Below are positions 13,905 through 14,542 of a stretch of DNA of 14,542 nucleotides, piece by piece. The position numbers and the translations under genes are program-made. Source of the DNA: RQOF01 sp964461135 (GTDB lineage Bacteria; Calditrichota; Calditrichia; RBG-13-44-9). The notes under the pieces were generated by a model. The model searched no databases. It was not told the DNA's origin and was given only the letters and a program-made list of their open reading frames with translations. Every line of letters begins with the position of its first letter. Positions within the stretch are counted from its first letter, which is position 1. The stretch is from NCBI GenBank assembly GCA_964461135.1, contig CAYWTB010000112.1:1-14542 (forward strand), given 5' to 3'.

Positions 13905-14483
13905 ATGACACAAATAAATCCGGAACAACGTTCTTCGGAAAATGAATTTATTCTCAGAATAAAAAGTGGTGACTCAACAGCTTTCGAAGAATTTTTCTTC
14001 ACTCACTGTCAACCACTCATTCGCTTCGCCCATCGATTTATCAATGATGTGACTTTGGCCGAAGACATTATTCAGGATGTATTCTTAAAAATTTGGTCTA
14101 ACCGTCAACAATTAAATCCACGGTTAAATATAAAAAGCTATCTTTATGTGGCGGTTAAAAATAAAGCGCTTAAGCAACTTCGTCATCAGCAAATAAGGCG
14201 AAAGGTTGATGAAAAACTACAATTTTCCCTTCCTAGGATACCCACCCCGGAAGAAATATTTGACACAGGAGAGATTGAATCAACCGTACTGCAGGCAATG
14301 GAAGAGCTTCCCGATAAATGCCGACTTATTTTTTCAATGAATCGCTTTGACAGACTAACCTATTCTGAGATTGCAGAAATTTTGGATCTATCCGTAAAAA
14401 CCATTGAAACCCAGATGGGACGTGCATTATTCTACCTCCGGAAAAGACTCAACCACGTTCTCCAGCTTATGGTTACGTTTTAA
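13905..14483 (+). CDS. ECF-type RNA polymerase sigma factor
   Basis: A 192-residue extracytoplasmic-function sigma factor that directs RNA polymerase to an alternative promoter set. Region 2 spans about 25-95 and includes AEDIIQDVFLKIWSNRQQL (core-binding helix) and the -10-recognition helix SYLYVAVKNKALKQLR. Region 4 (about 125-182) has LPDKCRLIFSMNRFDRLTYS, then EIAEILDLSVKTIETQMGRA, the helix-turn-helix that reads the -35 element. The style (D/E..FLKIW, LP.kcr.iF.l.rf..l.y.EIA) is that of Bacteroidota-type ECF factors, often paired with a FecR anti-sigma gene downstream; the window ends before that can be seen. The ribosome site before the ATG is weak, as is common in such genomes. Confidence 0.93.
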   Translation: MTQINPEQRSSENEFILRIKSGDSTAFEEFFFTHCQPLIRFAHRFINDVTLAEDIIQDVFLKIWSNRQQLNPRLNIKSYLYVAVKNKALKQLRHQQIRRKVDEKLQFSLPRIPTPEEIFDTGEIESTVLQAMEELPDKCRLIFSMNRFDRLTYSEIAEILDLSVKTIETQMGRALFYLRKRLNHVLQLMVTF

Positions 14484-14542
14484 TTTGTGGCTCTTCACAA
14501 TAATGAATACCTGAACTCGTAAAAGATTACAAGTAATCCATC

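Noticed and set aside
1..14542. CRISPR array, tRNA, rRNA, integrase or attachment sites
   Set aside because: No regularly spaced direct repeats, no cloverleaf and no recombinase reading frame were seen on either strand.

Overview
The window looks like a chromosomal stretch from an uncultured, moderately AT-rich bacterium of the FCB superphylum (Calditrichota, KSB1, Marinimicrobia or a Bacteroidota relative). This is inferred from coding sequence ending in a type IX secretion (T9SS/Por) C-terminal sorting signal, a large Ser/Thr kinase with kinesin-light-chain-type TPRs, an outer-membrane beta-barrel relic and an ECF sigma factor. No rRNA, tRNA, CRISPR array, phage module or complete transposon was seen.

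Layout: 1-182 is the end of a gene encoding a T9SS sorting tail. 319-3408 (+) is a tandem-kinase, single-TM, seven-TPR protein. 3634-4014 (+) is a small four-TM protein. 4109-4327 (-) is a doubtful small ORF, followed by an orphan CxxC fragment. 4711-6102 (-) is an alanine/glycine:cation symporter. 6430-6848 is a graveyard holding a T9SS-tail relic, a stem-loop repeat and an IS3-type OrfA relic. 6898-8011 (-) is a predicted metal/metalloid permease (SO_0444/ArsP-like), broken by a TAG codon and a frameshift, with a clean palindromic operator candidate at its start. 8139-8503 (+) is a small gene killed by three stops, followed by a good terminator. 8878-9419 (+) is a beta-barrel outer-membrane protein gene with one frameshift in a T run. 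9467-9583 is another T9SS-tail relic. 9711-10826 (+) is cyclopropane-fatty-acid synthase. 10905-12551 (+) is an HpnP/HpnR-like B12-binding-type radical SAM gene with an in-frame TAA after codon 48. 12778-13260 (+) is a small secreted or lipoprotein with a carboxypeptidase-regulatory-like fold. 13385-13759 (-) is a second, longer IS3 OrfA relic. 13905-14483 (+) is an ECF sigma factor.

The intact genes cover signalling (kinase-TPR), Na+/amino-acid uptake, membrane-lipid modification (cfa, perhaps with the neighbouring radical SAM enzyme) and transcription control (ECF sigma). The striking property is decay: at least four ordinary genes are broken, two IS relics are degenerate, and fragments encoding the same T9SS tail occur four times. 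All three stop codons are among the interrupting codons, so a recoded genetic code does not explain it. Either the locus is a pseudogene-rich accessory region or some lesions, especially the T-run frameshift, are assembly errors. I see no complete new defence or biosynthetic system. The most original leads are the tandem-kinase fusion, the dispersed T9SS-tail relics, the paired stem-loop repeats and the cfa/radical-SAM pair.
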